In this document: positions 50,887-58,938 of the stretch, piece after piece
How the letters are laid out: every line of letters begins with the position of its first letter
How positions within the stretch are numbered: position 1 is the stretch's first letter
NCBI RefSeq assembly: GCF_018614205.1
Contig: NZ_JAGGOS010000046.1
Span: 1-64,000, forward strand
Source: Streptomyces sp. ISL-36
Lineage (GTDB): Bacteria > Actinomycetota > Actinomycetes > Streptomycetales > Streptomycetaceae
Length of the DNA stretch: 64,000 nucleotides
Reading direction: 5' to 3'
Made by a program: the position numbers and the translations under genes
Notes under the pieces: generated by a model
The model's input: only the letters and a program-made list of their open reading frames with translations
Database searches by the model: none
Told to the model about the DNA's origin: nothing

Positions 50887-51786
50887 GTGGCCATTTCCTC
50901 CCTCTCCAGAGCCGTCCGGCGGGTGACGGCGCTCGCCGCCGCCGCCCTGCTGATGACCTTCGGCGTGGCGTCGTCCGCCCAGGCCGACGTCGTCTCGCCG
51001 TCGACCGCGCCCTCGGTGCGGATGCTGACCTACAACGCCTGCGGCGCCGCGTGCGCGCACACCGGTGTCACACCGGGCGAGTGGGCCGGGACGATCCAGA
51101 GCGCCGTGGACCACTGGTCCGCCGACTCCCTCATGCTCACCGAGGTCTGCTACGGGCAGTACGCCGCCCTGCGCGACCGTCTCACCGGGTACGCGCCCGC
51201 GTGGTACGCGACGAGCAGCGGGCCCAGCGGGTGCGGCAAGTGGGGCACCGACCTGCGCTTCGGTCTCGCGGTCTTCGTCAAGACCTCCTCCGTGGAGCGA
51301 CTGACCGCGCAGCTGCCGGCCAACCCGGAGGACAGCAACACCCGCGGCCTGCTCTGCGCCAAGGGCGCGATCGAGGGGCGCACGACGCTCTCCTGCGTGA
51401 CGCACCTGTCGCACCGCGGCGACAGTGGCCGCCTGGCTCAGGCCCAGGAGGTCCGCAGGCAGGTCGACGCCTGGGCGGGGACCCTGCCCGTGATCCTGGC
51501 GGGCGACTTCAACGCGGCCCCGGTCAGCCCCGAGACGAGCGAGTTCTACGGGTTCCAGGGCGGTACGGGTCGTTACGGCGAGGTCGACGAGAGCGACCAG
51601 GACTACTTCCACTCCGGCTGCACGGGCACCTACTGCCGCTCCGGAGAGACGACGCATCCGAACGGGAAGCTGGACTACATCTTCGTCTCGGCGGATCACT
51701 TCCGGTCCGTGCAGGGCGACGCCATGGGCAAGACCGAGAACATGTCGGACCACAACCTCCTCCGGGGCGCCGCGGCCTGGGAGTAG
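50887..51786 (+). CDS. Secreted endonuclease/exonuclease/phosphatase-family protein
   Basis: A 299-residue exported hydrolase. The signal peptide (1-33) ends SSAQA. EEP-fold motifs are complete: RMLTYNAC, LTEVC (metal Glu), LAGDFNAAPVS (Asp/Asn), LDYIFVS and SDHNLL (catalytic His). It could hydrolyse DNA, phospholipid head groups or phosphoesters outside the cell. Cysteines suggest disulfides. The GTG start at 50887 lies after GAGAGATTCGGGCGAC, with a moderate ribosome site. It is followed by a 317-base gene-free stretch. Confidence 0.9.
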   Translation: MAISSLSRAVRRVTALAAAALLMTFGVASSAQADVVSPSTAPSVRMLTYNACGAACAHTGVTPGEWAGTIQSAVDHWSADSLMLTEVCYGQYAALRDRLTGYAPAWYATSSGPSGCGKWGTDLRFGLAVFVKTSSVERLTAQLPANPEDSNTRGLLCAKGAIEGRTTLSCVTHLSHRGDSGRLAQAQEVRRQVDAWAGTLPVILAGDFNAAPVSPETSEFYGFQGGTGRYGEVDESDQDYFHSGCTGTYCRSGETTHPNGKLDYIFVSADHFRSVQGDAMGKTENMSDHNLLRGAAAWE

Positions 51787-52103
51787 CGGGTCCGGGGCGG
51801 GTCCGAAGGGTGGCCTTCCGGTCGACCAGAGAGGCCGGCGAGTGTTCCAGGGGTGAACCAATTCCCTAAAGCCCCAGGTCACCGGGTCGTTCGAGGTTGT
51901 ACCACTGGGGCACTTCCGGCCGTCGGAGCCGCCGTGACGGCTCGGCACACCCCTCCTCAGCTGCCCGAACGACCAATCGGTCGGGTACTGGAAGGGCATG
52001 CGGAATGGTCGCGGCCGGAAAGTTGCGGCGGATGTGCGATCACGCTGAGCGCCGACAAGACTCCCTTCCGCAATCGCACCCGCATCCGAAAAGGAGTCAT
52101 TTC
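51787..52103. promoter_or_regulatory. 317-base gene-free leader region of the SSI inhibitor gene, with palindrome
   Basis: No gene is seen here. It contains the palindrome CGACCAATCGGTCG (51970-51983, 5-bp arms), of a form often bound by TetR-type repressors, and the AAGGAG ribosome site (52091-52096) of the inhibitor gene. It probably holds the promoter and operator of the inhibitor. Confidence 0.45.
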
Positions 52104-52556
52104 GTGCGTTACCTCCGCAGCACCCGTGCCGCCACCGCCTTCGCCGCCGCAACCGGCCTCGCGTTCGTCGGCACGGCCCTCACCGGCAGCGCGTACGCCG
52201 AGCCCGCCAAGCCGGCCTCCCTCTACCCGCCGTCGGCGATCGTGCTCACCCTCGGCCAGGGGGAGTCCGCCGCGACCGCCTCGGTCCGGCGCGCGGTGAC
52301 CCTGGACTGTGCCCCCCTGCCGGGAGGCAGCCACCCCTCGCCCGCCGCCGCGTGCGCCGAACTGGCCGCGGCCGGCGGTGACCTCGGCCTCCTGACGGCG
52401 ATACCGGGCAACCGCCCGTGTACGCGCGAGTGGGACCCGGTCACGGTCACCGCCGACGGCGTGTGGGAGGGCCGGCGGATCAGCTGGTCGGCCACGTACG
52501 GCAACGCGTGCGAGATGCGGTCCAGGGTGGCCGAAGGCGCCGTCTTCTCCTTCTGA
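52104..52556 (+). CDS. SSI-family secreted subtilisin/trypsin inhibitor
   Basis: A 150-residue precursor of a Streptomyces subtilisin-inhibitor-like protein, normally secreted as a dimer. The signal peptide ends ALTGSAYA (about residue 32). The mature part has the SSI pattern VTLDCAP, then PAAACAELAAAGGDL, the reactive loop PCTREWDPVTVT and the end WSATYGNACEM. By alignment to SSI (C-P-M-V-Y-D-P) the P1 residue is Arg, so trypsin-like proteases are the expected targets. GTG 52104 with AAGGAG upstream is the start. A terminator follows. Confidence 0.93.
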   Translation: MRYLRSTRAATAFAAATGLAFVGTALTGSAYAEPAKPASLYPPSAIVLTLGQGESAATASVRRAVTLDCAPLPGGSHPSPAAACAELAAAGGDLGLLTAIPGNRPCTREWDPVTVTADGVWEGRRISWSATYGNACEMRSRVAEGAVFSF

Positions 52557-52588
52557 CCGGCCGGACCGTGCCCCAGGCGCGTGAACTT

Positions 52589-52618
52589 GCGGGCCCCCAC
52601 CCGAGGGTGGGGGCCCGC
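52589..52618 (+). terminator. Terminator of SSI gene
   Basis: GCGGGCCCCCACCC (52589-52602) pairs perfectly with GGGTGGGGGCCCGC (52605-52618), a 14-bp GC-rich stem with a tiny loop, 33 bases after the inhibitor stop. Confidence 0.85.
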
Positions 52619-52735
52619 CCGTTTTCCGCGTGTGGCCTCCGAGCGGCTTGAAAGGGGCGCTGATTCGATACGCTCTCGCTCGACTTCGGAGCACCGGCAC
52701 GCTCCGGATCGCCGCTAGCAGGGGGATGGTTCCTT

Positions 52736-54634
52736 ATGAGCAGTGCACCTTCGGCCGACCTTTTCCAGCCACTGAAGGCGGACGACCCGGCCGTGGTGGG
52801 CGGGTACCACCTCGCGGCCGTGCTGGGCTCGGGTGGCATGGGCAAGGTGTACCTCTCGTACACGCCCGGCGGCCGGCCCATCGCCCTCAAGGTGATCCGG
52901 CCCGAGTTCAGCGGCGACGCCGAGTTCCGGCGGCGCTTCCAGCAGGAGGTACGGGCCGCGCAGCGCGTGCAGGGCCTGTACACCGCCCCGGTCATCGACT
53001 CGGACACCGAGGGCTCGCAGCCCTGGCTGGCCACCGCCTACGTGCCGGGGCCCTCCCTCGCGCACGCCGTGGCCCAGCACGGCGGACTGCCGCTGCGCAG
53101 TGTGCTGCTGCTGACCGTGGGGGTCGCCGAGGCCCTCAACGTCATCCACGGCGCCGGCATCGTCCACCGCGACCTGAAGCCCGCCAACGTCCTGCTGGCC
53201 TCCGACGGCCCCCGGGTGATCGACTTCGGCATCGCCCGCGCGGCCGACTCCACCGCCCTGACCAGCACCGGCGTCAGCATCGGCACCCCCGCGTTCATGG
53301 CGCCCGAACAGGCGGCGGCCGGCACGATCACCCCCGCCACCGACATCTTCGCCCTCGGGCAGATCGCGGCCTACGCGGCGATCGGCGCGCCCGCCTTCGG
53401 TGACGGGCCCTCCCACGCCGTGCTCTACCGCATCGTGCACGAGGACCCCGACCTCAGCAGACTGCCCGACGAGCTGCGCCCCCTGGTGACGCGCTGCCTC
53501 AGCCGCGACCCGGCCGATCGCCCCGCCCTGACCGAGGTCATCGAGCTGTGCCACGCCATCTCGCCCGACCCGCTGCGCCAGGGCGAGGACTGGCTGCCGA
53601 AGGCGATCGCCGGGTCGATCACCGAGCGGCTGCAGCTGCCCGCACCGGTGAAGCCCCCCGCGCCGGCCCCCGTCACCCCCACCCCGACCGAACGCTCCCC
53701 GCAGCATCCGGCGCCGGGCGCCGGAGCCCCGCCGTACCCGCCCACCGTCGGCGCGGCGGCCGCGGCTCCGACACAGGCGGCTCCGGGTGCCCCGGCCGCC
53801 CCCGCCATGCCGCCCCGGGCCCCGGGTGCCACTGCCCCCACCGCTCCGGGCACCCAGGGCGGCCCGGGCACGATGCCGCCCGGCTACCGGACGCCCTACC
53901 CCGGCTACCAGAACGCGCCCGGGTACCAGAACCCGCCCGGGTACGGGCCGGGTTACCGCACCCCGCCGCCCTTCCATCCCGGCGGCTTCCCGCCCCAACC
54001 GCCGAAGCCCAAGCGGACAGGGCTGATCGTCGCCGCGTCCATCGTGGGCGCGATCGTGCTCCTGGGGGTCATCGGGTCCCTGCTGCCCGACAGCCCGAAG
54101 GACAACAAGTCCGCGTCGTCCGGAGGTACTTCGAGCACGGGCGGCACGAACACGGGCGGGTCCGGCACCGGCGGGTCGACGGACGCGACGGACGGGACCC
54201 AGCCGCGGACCGACCCCAAGCCGGTCTCGTACAAGAACGTCGACATGACGGGGAACTACTACCTCATGCTCGCCGACAACCCGCCGCGCCCGACCGAGGA
54301 CACCGAGAGCGGCGTGCTCTACGGCCACGGGGACCTGTTCTACTACCACGACTCCATGTTCGGGGAGGACAAGCTGGGCACCGCCAACGGGAAGCTGGTC
54401 CTGTTGAACAACGCCCAGAAGGGCTCCCTGGAGACCTGCCGCGCCGAGACCCGCTACACCGAGCGGATCGGTCTCGACCAGCTCACGAACGGCTCGCAGA
54501 TCTGCGTCCTCAGCGACGCGGGGCACATCGCGGTGGCGACCTATCGCGGCAAGTCGGGCGCGAAGGACCCCAGCAAGTACGTCACCGTCGACCTCACGAT
54601 CTGGCGCAACGCCGCCGACCCCAAGGAGAGCTAG
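52736..54634 (+). CDS. Membrane Ser/Thr protein kinase (Hanks type)
   Basis: A 632-residue kinase. The kinase domain (about 24-280) has LGSGGMGKVYLS, Lys52 in IALKVIRPEF, VHRDLKPANVLL (catalytic Asp near 146), DFGIARA and MAPEQ. A Pro/Gln/Tyr-rich juxtamembrane region with PGYQN repeats (300-425) precedes one membrane helix (about 428-448) and an extracellular domain (450-632) with two cysteines (LETCRAETRYT, GSQICVLSD) that is not PASTA. ATG 52736 follows AGGGGG. The ligand is unknown. It converges on the AraC gene, with stops sharing CTAG. Confidence 0.92.
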   Translation: MSSAPSADLFQPLKADDPAVVGGYHLAAVLGSGGMGKVYLSYTPGGRPIALKVIRPEFSGDAEFRRRFQQEVRAAQRVQGLYTAPVIDSDTEGSQPWLATAYVPGPSLAHAVAQHGGLPLRSVLLLTVGVAEALNVIHGAGIVHRDLKPANVLLASDGPRVIDFGIARAADSTALTSTGVSIGTPAFMAPEQAAAGTITPATDIFALGQIAAYAAIGAPAFGDGPSHAVLYRIVHEDPDLSRLPDELRPLVTRCLSRDPADRPALTEVIELCHAISPDPLRQGEDWLPKAIAGSITERLQLPAPVKPPAPAPVTPTPTERSPQHPAPGAGAPPYPPTVGAAAAAPTQAAPGAPAAPAMPPRAPGATAPTAPGTQGGPGTMPPGYRTPYPGYQNAPGYQNPPGYGPGYRTPPPFHPGGFPPQPPKPKRTGLIVAASIVGAIVLLGVIGSLLPDSPKDNKSASSGGTSSTGGTNTGGSGTGGSTDATDGTQPRTDPKPVSYKNVDMTGNYYLMLADNPPRPTEDTESGVLYGHGDLFYYHDSMFGEDKLGTANGKLVLLNNAQKGSLETCRAETRYTERIGLDQLTNGSQICVLSDAGHIAVATYRGKSGAKDPSKYVTVDLTIWRNAADPKES

Positions 54635-55482
54635 ACCGCAGAAGAGCCGGCGGGCCAGGGAGCGGGCCTGGACGGTGTCCGCCCGCCCGACGCGCCGGCC
54701 GTGGCGTACCGGCCCGGAGTCGTGCCCGTGAGCCGCTTGAAGTGCCGGGTGAGGTGCGGCTGGTCGTGGAAGCCCGCGGCGGCCGCCACCTCACGCGGGG
54801 GCTGTCCGTCGAGCAGGAGGCGGCGGGCCAGGTCGACGCGCCGGGACACCACGTACTGGTGCGGGGCGATGCCGAAGGCGCCGCTGAAGGACCGTACGAG
54901 ATGCGCGGGGTGGGTGTGGAGCACGCCCGCGGCCTCGCCCAGGGTGATGCCCTCGACCATCCGCGCGTCGAGGAGGTCACGCAGACGCCGGGCGACGCCG
55001 TGGTCGGGCGCCGCGCTGCCGAAGGCCGGGCTGGGGCGCAGGTGCGCGCGCAGCCGCTCGCCGATGAGGGCCAGGCGGCTCTCCGCCTCCAACTCCTCGC
55101 CCGGGCCGGTGAGGACCGTGTGCAGCTGTCCGACCCGTCTGCGCAGCAGGGGGTCGGCGAGGTCCGGGCGGTCCACCGCCGGCCCGATGAAACGCTCGTC
55201 CAGTTGCGTCATGTCGAGGTAGAGCACGCGTTTGCGGAAGCCGCCGGGGGTGGCGGGCGAGCCGTTGTGCGGCACCTGCGGCGGGAGCAGGCTCACGGTG
55301 TCCTTCGGTGTGCCGTGCTCGTGGCGGTCCAGGTCGTAGCGGACCGCGCCGTCGTCGACGATCAGCAGAGTCCAGGCGTCGTGGACGTGCATGGGGTAGG
55401 CGTGCTCGGTGAAGCGGGCGTGGAACACCTCCACCACGCCCGGGACCGGCGGGCGCCAGGCTGAGATCTCCTGCCGCGGCAT
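54631..55482 (-). CDS. AraC-family transcriptional regulator
   Basis: A 283-residue regulator with an N-terminal cupin-type ligand domain (HVHDAWTLLIVDDGAVRYDL, about residues 32-51; PPQVPHNGSPATPGG) and C-terminal double HTH (ITLGEAAGVLHTHPAHLVRSF, split as ITLGEAAGVLHTHPAH; then EVAAAAGFHDQPHLTRHFKR). It is divergent from the DUF2000 gene with 52 bp between the starts, so it probably controls that gene, a common arrangement in Streptomyces. The start is ATG 55482. The 3' end overlaps the kinase gene by 4 bases. Confidence 0.9.
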   Translation of the reverse strand: MPRQEISAWRPPVPGVVEVFHARFTEHAYPMHVHDAWTLLIVDDGAVRYDLDRHEHGTPKDTVSLLPPQVPHNGSPATPGGFRKRVLYLDMTQLDERFIGPAVDRPDLADPLLRRRVGQLHTVLTGPGEELEAESRLALIGERLRAHLRPSPAFGSAAPDHGVARRLRDLLDARMVEGITLGEAAGVLHTHPAHLVRSFSGAFGIAPHQYVVSRRVDLARRLLLDGQPPREVAAAAGFHDQPHLTRHFKRLTGTTPGRYATAGASGGRTPSRPAPWPAGSSAV

Positions 55483-55534
55483 CACGCAAAGAACGTACAA
55501 GACGGGGAGGACACGCGGACCGCAGTCTCGGACC

Positions 55535-55972
55535 ATGAGAATCGAGAACGATGACGCGCCTGTCCGCTTCGACACCAAGATCGCCGTCCTGCTGCGCGAC
55601 GACCTCGAGTCCTGGCAGCGGCTGAACGTGACCGCCTTCCTCGTCAGCGGGCTCGGCACGGCGGCGCCCGAGGTGATCGGCGAGCCGTACGCGGACGCCG
55701 ACGACACCGCCTATCTGCCGATGTTCCGCCAGCCCGTCCTGGTCTTCGAGGGAGGGAAGGAGACGCTGACCGCCGCCCACGGCCGTGCGCTGTCCCGCTC
55801 CCTCCTGACCGCCGTGTTCACCTCGGACCTGTTCGGCACGGGCAACGACCGGGACAACCGGGCCGCGGTGCGCGCCGTGGGCGGAGACCAGCTCGATCTG
55901 GTGGGCATGGCCGTGTACGGGCCGCGGAACGCGGTGGACAAGGTGCTCAAGGGCGCGCGGATGCATCCCTGA
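55535..55972 (+). CDS. DUF2000-family protein
   Basis: A 145-residue protein of the DUF2000 family (peptidyl-tRNA-hydrolase-like fold), beginning FDTKIAVLLRDDLESWQRLNV (given as FDTKIAVLLRDDL and ESWQRLNV) and containing LVSGLGTAAPEVIG and LDLVGMAVYGPRNAVDKVLKG. Function unknown; the family is often linked to AraC regulators, as here. ATG 55535 has no visible Shine-Dalgarno, so it may be leaderless. Confidence 0.87.
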   Translation: MRIENDDAPVRFDTKIAVLLRDDLESWQRLNVTAFLVSGLGTAAPEVIGEPYADADDTAYLPMFRQPVLVFEGGKETLTAAHGRALSRSLLTAVFTSDLFGTGNDRDNRAAVRAVGGDQLDLVGMAVYGPRNAVDKVLKGARMHP

Positions 55973-56006
55973 ACGGCGTGGTGGTAGGAGAAGTGGCGGT
56001 ACGAGA

Positions 56007-56036
56007 AAGGGCCTCCGCCCGGAGGCGGAGGCCCTT
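56007..56036. terminator. Bidirectional terminator
   Basis: AAGGGCCTCCGCC (56007-56019) pairs with GGCGGAGGCCCTT (56024-56036), a 13-bp stem with a 4-base loop between the convergent DUF2000 and FG-GAP genes. Confidence 0.9.
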
Positions 56037-56047
56037 CGCGCCGTGGA

Positions 56048-57265
56048 TCAGAAGGCGCCGTTCAGGCCGTGCCATTCCGTGTTCACCGGTTCGCCGGTGC
56101 CCAGCGCGCCGGTGCCGGTGCCCGGGTACGTGACCAGGCAGCCCACTCCGCGGCATGCCTCGTTGACGTAATCGGCCTTGGAGACGGTGGCCAGGTCGAA
56201 GTGGCCGTCGCCGGTGAAGTCACCGACACCGAGGAAGGTCTCCATGGTGTTCCAGCCGCCGGAGCCGATCAGCACACGGGGCCCGAGGTAGCCGGCCTTG
56301 CCCGGGTAGAGCCAGAGCTTGCCGGTGGAGGGCTCGCGGGCGATCAGGTCGGCCCGGCCGTCGGTGTTCATGTCGCCCGCTCCGACGAGAGCGTTCATGC
56401 CGTTCCAGCCGCCGCTGCCCAGGAGCGTGCGCGCGCCCAGGCCGCCGGTGGTGGTGCCGGGGTAGAGCCACAGCTTGCCGGTGGACTGTTCGACGGCCAG
56501 CACGTCCGAGCGGCCGTCGCCGGACAGGTCACCGAACGCGGCCATCCGGCTCATGGCGTTCCAGCCGCCGGTGCCGATCAGCACGCGCGCCCCGAGGCTT
56601 CCGGTCCCGGTGCCCGGGTACAGCCACAGCTTGCCGGTGGCCGCCTCGCGGGCGATCACGTCCTCGCGGCCGTCACCGCTGAAGTCACCGTGCCGGATGA
56701 GGGCGTTGAAGGCGTTCCAGCCGCCGGTGCCGACCAGCTGTCCCGTCTGGTCACCGGGCAGGAACCAGAGACGGCCCGCCTTGTCGCGGACGAGAACGTC
56801 CGCCCGCTTGTCGGCGTTCAGGTCGCCGAAGCCCGCCGCCTGCGGCGCGGTCGCCGCGTACCAGGCCGGGTAGGCGGGGTAGTTGCATTCCCGCTCGGTG
56901 CGGACGAACTTCACCGAGCTGACGGAGTTGCTTCCGGGACCGCCCCACTCGGTACCCGCGGGGTCGGGCTCCCTCGACCACCCCGTGCCGCCGTAGTTCG
57001 TCTCGTCGTACATGCAGACGAACTGGGACGTACGGTTGACGACCGAGCGGAACGTGTTGTCCCACGTCCCGAGCGTCGCCACGTTCGTGTTCGTCTTGTA
57101 CATCGTGCCCGTGCCGTTGTCCGTCTTCCAGGCACAGAAGTAGCCCGACGGGCAGTCGCTGATCGCGGCCTGCGCGGGCGCGGCGCCCGCGCCCAGGAAC
57201 CCGGCAGAGGTGAGCCCCAGCGCCGTGGCCACCGTGGCCAGGCGCCGCAGCAGAGATGTGCGCAT
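56048..57265 (-). CDS. Secreted peptidase-inhibitor-I36-like plus FG-GAP repeat protein
   Basis: A 405-residue exported protein. The signal peptide (1-34) ends APAQA. Residues about 35-135 resemble the peptidase inhibitor family I36/beta-gamma-crystallin-like module of Streptomyces (CPSGYFCAWKTDNGTG, FVCMYDETNYGGTGW). Residues about 145-405 hold five FG-GAP/VCBS blades (GDLSGDGRSDVLAVEQSTGKLW, cited as GDLSGDGRSDVLAVE; then LYPGTGTG). ATG 57265 has GGGAGGGAAATCA upstream. Fourth FG-GAP protein of the window; it lies next to XRE-DUF397 cassette 2. Confidence 0.88.
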   Translation of the reverse strand: MRTSLLRRLATVATALGLTSAGFLGAGAAPAQAAISDCPSGYFCAWKTDNGTGTMYKTNTNVATLGTWDNTFRSVVNRTSQFVCMYDETNYGGTGWSREPDPAGTEWGGPGSNSVSSVKFVRTERECNYPAYPAWYAATAPQAAGFGDLNADKRADVLVRDKAGRLWFLPGDQTGQLVGTGGWNAFNALIRHGDFSGDGREDVIAREAATGKLWLYPGTGTGSLGARVLIGTGGWNAMSRMAAFGDLSGDGRSDVLAVEQSTGKLWLYPGTTTGGLGARTLLGSGGWNGMNALVGAGDMNTDGRADLIAREPSTGKLWLYPGKAGYLGPRVLIGSGGWNTMETFLGVGDFTGDGHFDLATVSKADYVNEACRGVGCLVTYPGTGTGALGTGEPVNTEWHGLNGAF

Positions 57266-57339
57266 TGATTTCCCTCCCTGACGCGGCGCGGAGAGATGCT
57301 CTCGACGCGCCGCGAGAGGGACGTTATCGCGTGCCGCGG

Positions 57340-57750
57340 TCACTCCACCGCGCGGGTGACCATCTGGTGCAGCAGACCTGCTTCCACGAAGGGGTCCTCT
57401 TCCGTCGGACGGGAGCGCCAGCCGAGGGGCCAGGTCAGTCCGTCGATCGCGGGGATGCCGATGAAGGCGGCGCCTCCGTCGCTCCGGGTCAGCGCGCGGG
57501 CGGGAGCCGGCCAGCGGTGGGCGGCGGCGGTGCCGGGCGGGAGGAGGAAATAGAAGTTCCGGTCGCGGGTGAGCTCGCGGACGATGGGACCGGCCTGGAA
57601 GTCCGTGAACGCCATCAAGCGGTACGCGACCTCCTCGCCGAGGATGCCGCTGATCCGTACGGCGTCGAAGTGCACGCCCACGTGCCGGAGGGCGTGACCG
57701 GTCGCGGGTACCCAAGGCGGCACTCTGTCAAGTGACTTGCGCGAATTCAT
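57340..57750 (-). CDS. Small prim-pol-like protein divergent from XRE gene
   Basis: A 136-residue protein with segments VGVHFDAVRISGILGEEVAY, NFYFLLPPGTAAAHRW, FIGIPAIDGLTWPLGWR and a closing DPFVEAGLLHQMV. This pattern is seen in short Streptomyces proteins related to the prim-pol domain and often found beside XRE-DUF5753 genes. No activity can be assigned. ATG 57750 (MNSRKSLDRVPPW) is chosen; an ATG at 57849 would run into the XRE gene. A 7-bp palindrome (57787-57807) lies between the two divergent starts. Confidence 0.75.
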   Translation of the reverse strand: MNSRKSLDRVPPWVPATGHALRHVGVHFDAVRISGILGEEVAYRLMAFTDFQAGPIVRELTRDRNFYFLLPPGTAAAHRWPAPARALTRSDGGAAFIGIPAIDGLTWPLGWRSRPTEEDPFVEAGLLHQMVTRAVE

Positions 57751-57786
57751 GCGGCCAGCTTCCCGACCCGGCTCTACTGTGACCAG

Positions 57787-57807
57787 CGCCACAGGCTGTT
57801 TGTGGCG
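57787..57807. promoter_or_regulatory. Palindrome between divergent genes of cassette 2
   Basis: CGCCACA (57787-57793) and TGTGGCG (57801-57807) form a perfect 7-bp inverted repeat with a 7-base spacer in the 82-bp gap between the prim-pol-like gene and the XRE regulator. Candidate operator of the XRE protein. Confidence 0.5.
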
Positions 57808-57832
57808 GACTGTGCACTTGGGGAGGTCGGGC

Positions 57833-58651
57833 GTGAACAACGGAAACAACGTGAGCCCTGGGGCCGCGAAGGCCTTCGGGAGACTCCTGCGCTTCTACCG
57901 GGAGCGGGCAAAGGTGTCGCAGGACGTACTGGGCAAGGAGACCGGATATTCCAAGTCCCAGGTGGCCATGATCGAGCGCGGGGAGCGCCGGCCGAGGGGG
58001 AACTTCGTCGGGGTCGCGGACGAGCTGCTGAGTGCACAAGGTGCACTTCTGGAGGTCGCGGAGGAGGTGACGGCGAGCGGGGTGGCGGCGTGGTTCGAGG
58101 ACTACCTGGTGGAGGAGGCCAAGGCGGCGGGCATCCACAAGTACGAGAACCATGTGATTCCCGGCCTGCTGCAGACGGAGGAGTACGCACGGGCCGTCTT
58201 CGACAGCGCGGTCCCGTCGCTGGAGGACGAGGAGATCGAAGCGAGCGTCGCGGCTCGGCTGGCACGGCAGCAGGTGTTCTTCCGCAAGCCCGCACCTCTC
58301 GTCACCTTCGTCCTGGAGAAGGCGGCGCTCACCAAGCCGCTGGGCGGCAAGGACGTCGTCCGGAAGAATCTGCTGCATGTGCGCGAGTGTGCGGATCTGC
58401 GGAACGTCACGATCCAGGTGATGCCGGAGGACCGGCTGACCCATGCCGGGCTCGATGGCTCCTTCACTCTGCTGGAGACCGCCGAGCGCCGCAGTCAACT
58501 CGTCTATGTCGAAGGACAGGGCGGAAGGTACTTTCTCAGCGAACAGCCGGATGTGGGGGACGTCTTCGCTCGCTATAGCGCCCTGCGGGCCCAGGCCCTC
58601 ACCCCGGAAGATTCCGCACGACTCATCGAACAGGTGGCACGAGAGCTATGA
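57833..58651 (+). CDS. XRE-family regulator with DUF5753, cassette 2
   Basis: A 272-residue WhiJ/Scr1-type regulator. The HTH spans about residues 14-66 (FGRLLRFYRERAKVSQDVLG, then YSKSQVAMIERGERRPRGN). DUF5753 follows (VIPGLLQTEEYARAVFD, then VIFRKP-like and LDGSFTLLETAERR). GTG 57833 is chosen because GGGAGG (57821-57826) precedes it; the longer frame upstream lies in the divergent promoter. The stop overlaps the DUF397 start (ATGA). Confidence 0.92.
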   Translation: MNNGNNVSPGAAKAFGRLLRFYRERAKVSQDVLGKETGYSKSQVAMIERGERRPRGNFVGVADELLSAQGALLEVAEEVTASGVAAWFEDYLVEEAKAAGIHKYENHVIPGLLQTEEYARAVFDSAVPSLEDEEIEASVAARLARQQVFFRKPAPLVTFVLEKAALTKPLGGKDVVRKNLLHVRECADLRNVTIQVMPEDRLTHAGLDGSFTLLETAERRSQLVYVEGQGGRYFLSEQPDVGDVFARYSALRAQALTPEDSARLIEQVAREL

Positions 58652-58881
58652 GCACCGACCTCAACTGGTTCAAGAGCAGCTACAGCGGTAGCCAAGGCGG
58701 CGACTGCGTCGAGGTCGCCATCTCCTGGGCCAAGTCGTCCTACAGCGGCGGCCAGGGCGGCGACTGCGTCGAGGTCGCCGCCTGCCCCCACACCGTCCAC
58801 GTCCGCGACTCCAAGGACACGACCCGCCCCTCCTTCGCGGTCTCCCCCGCGGCCTGGGCCTCGTTCGTCTCGGCGACGTAG
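58648..58881 (+). CDS. DUF397 protein with duplicated domain, cassette 2
   Basis: A 77-residue partner protein. It contains two copies of the DUF397 core (FKSSYSGSQGGDCVEVA near residue 9 and AKSSYSGGQGGDCVEVA near residue 29), then VHVRDSKD and AWASFV. The two halves are more alike here than in cassette 1, and both cassettes share the duplicated form. ATG 58648 overlaps the XRE stop. A hairpin follows. Confidence 0.93.
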   Translation: MSTDLNWFKSSYSGSQGGDCVEVAISWAKSSYSGGQGGDCVEVAACPHTVHVRDSKDTTRPSFAVSPAAWASFVSAT

Positions 58882-58886
58882 AAAGC

Positions 58887-58923
58887 CGTGAAGGCCTCCG
58901 CCCCAAGGGGGGAGGCCTTCACG
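58887..58923. terminator. Bidirectional terminator after cassette 2
   Basis: CGTGAAGGCCTCC (58887-58899) pairs with GGAGGCCTTCACG (58911-58923), a 13-bp stem, between the DUF397 gene and the convergent alpha/beta-hydrolase. Confidence 0.9.
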
Positions 58924-58938
58924 TGGTCAGAGATCGGG

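Noticed and set aside
48790..52152. A 1120-codon minus-strand ORF opposite the ABC exporter
   Set aside because: Low-complexity His/Arg/Gly composition antisense to well-supported genes with strong domains.
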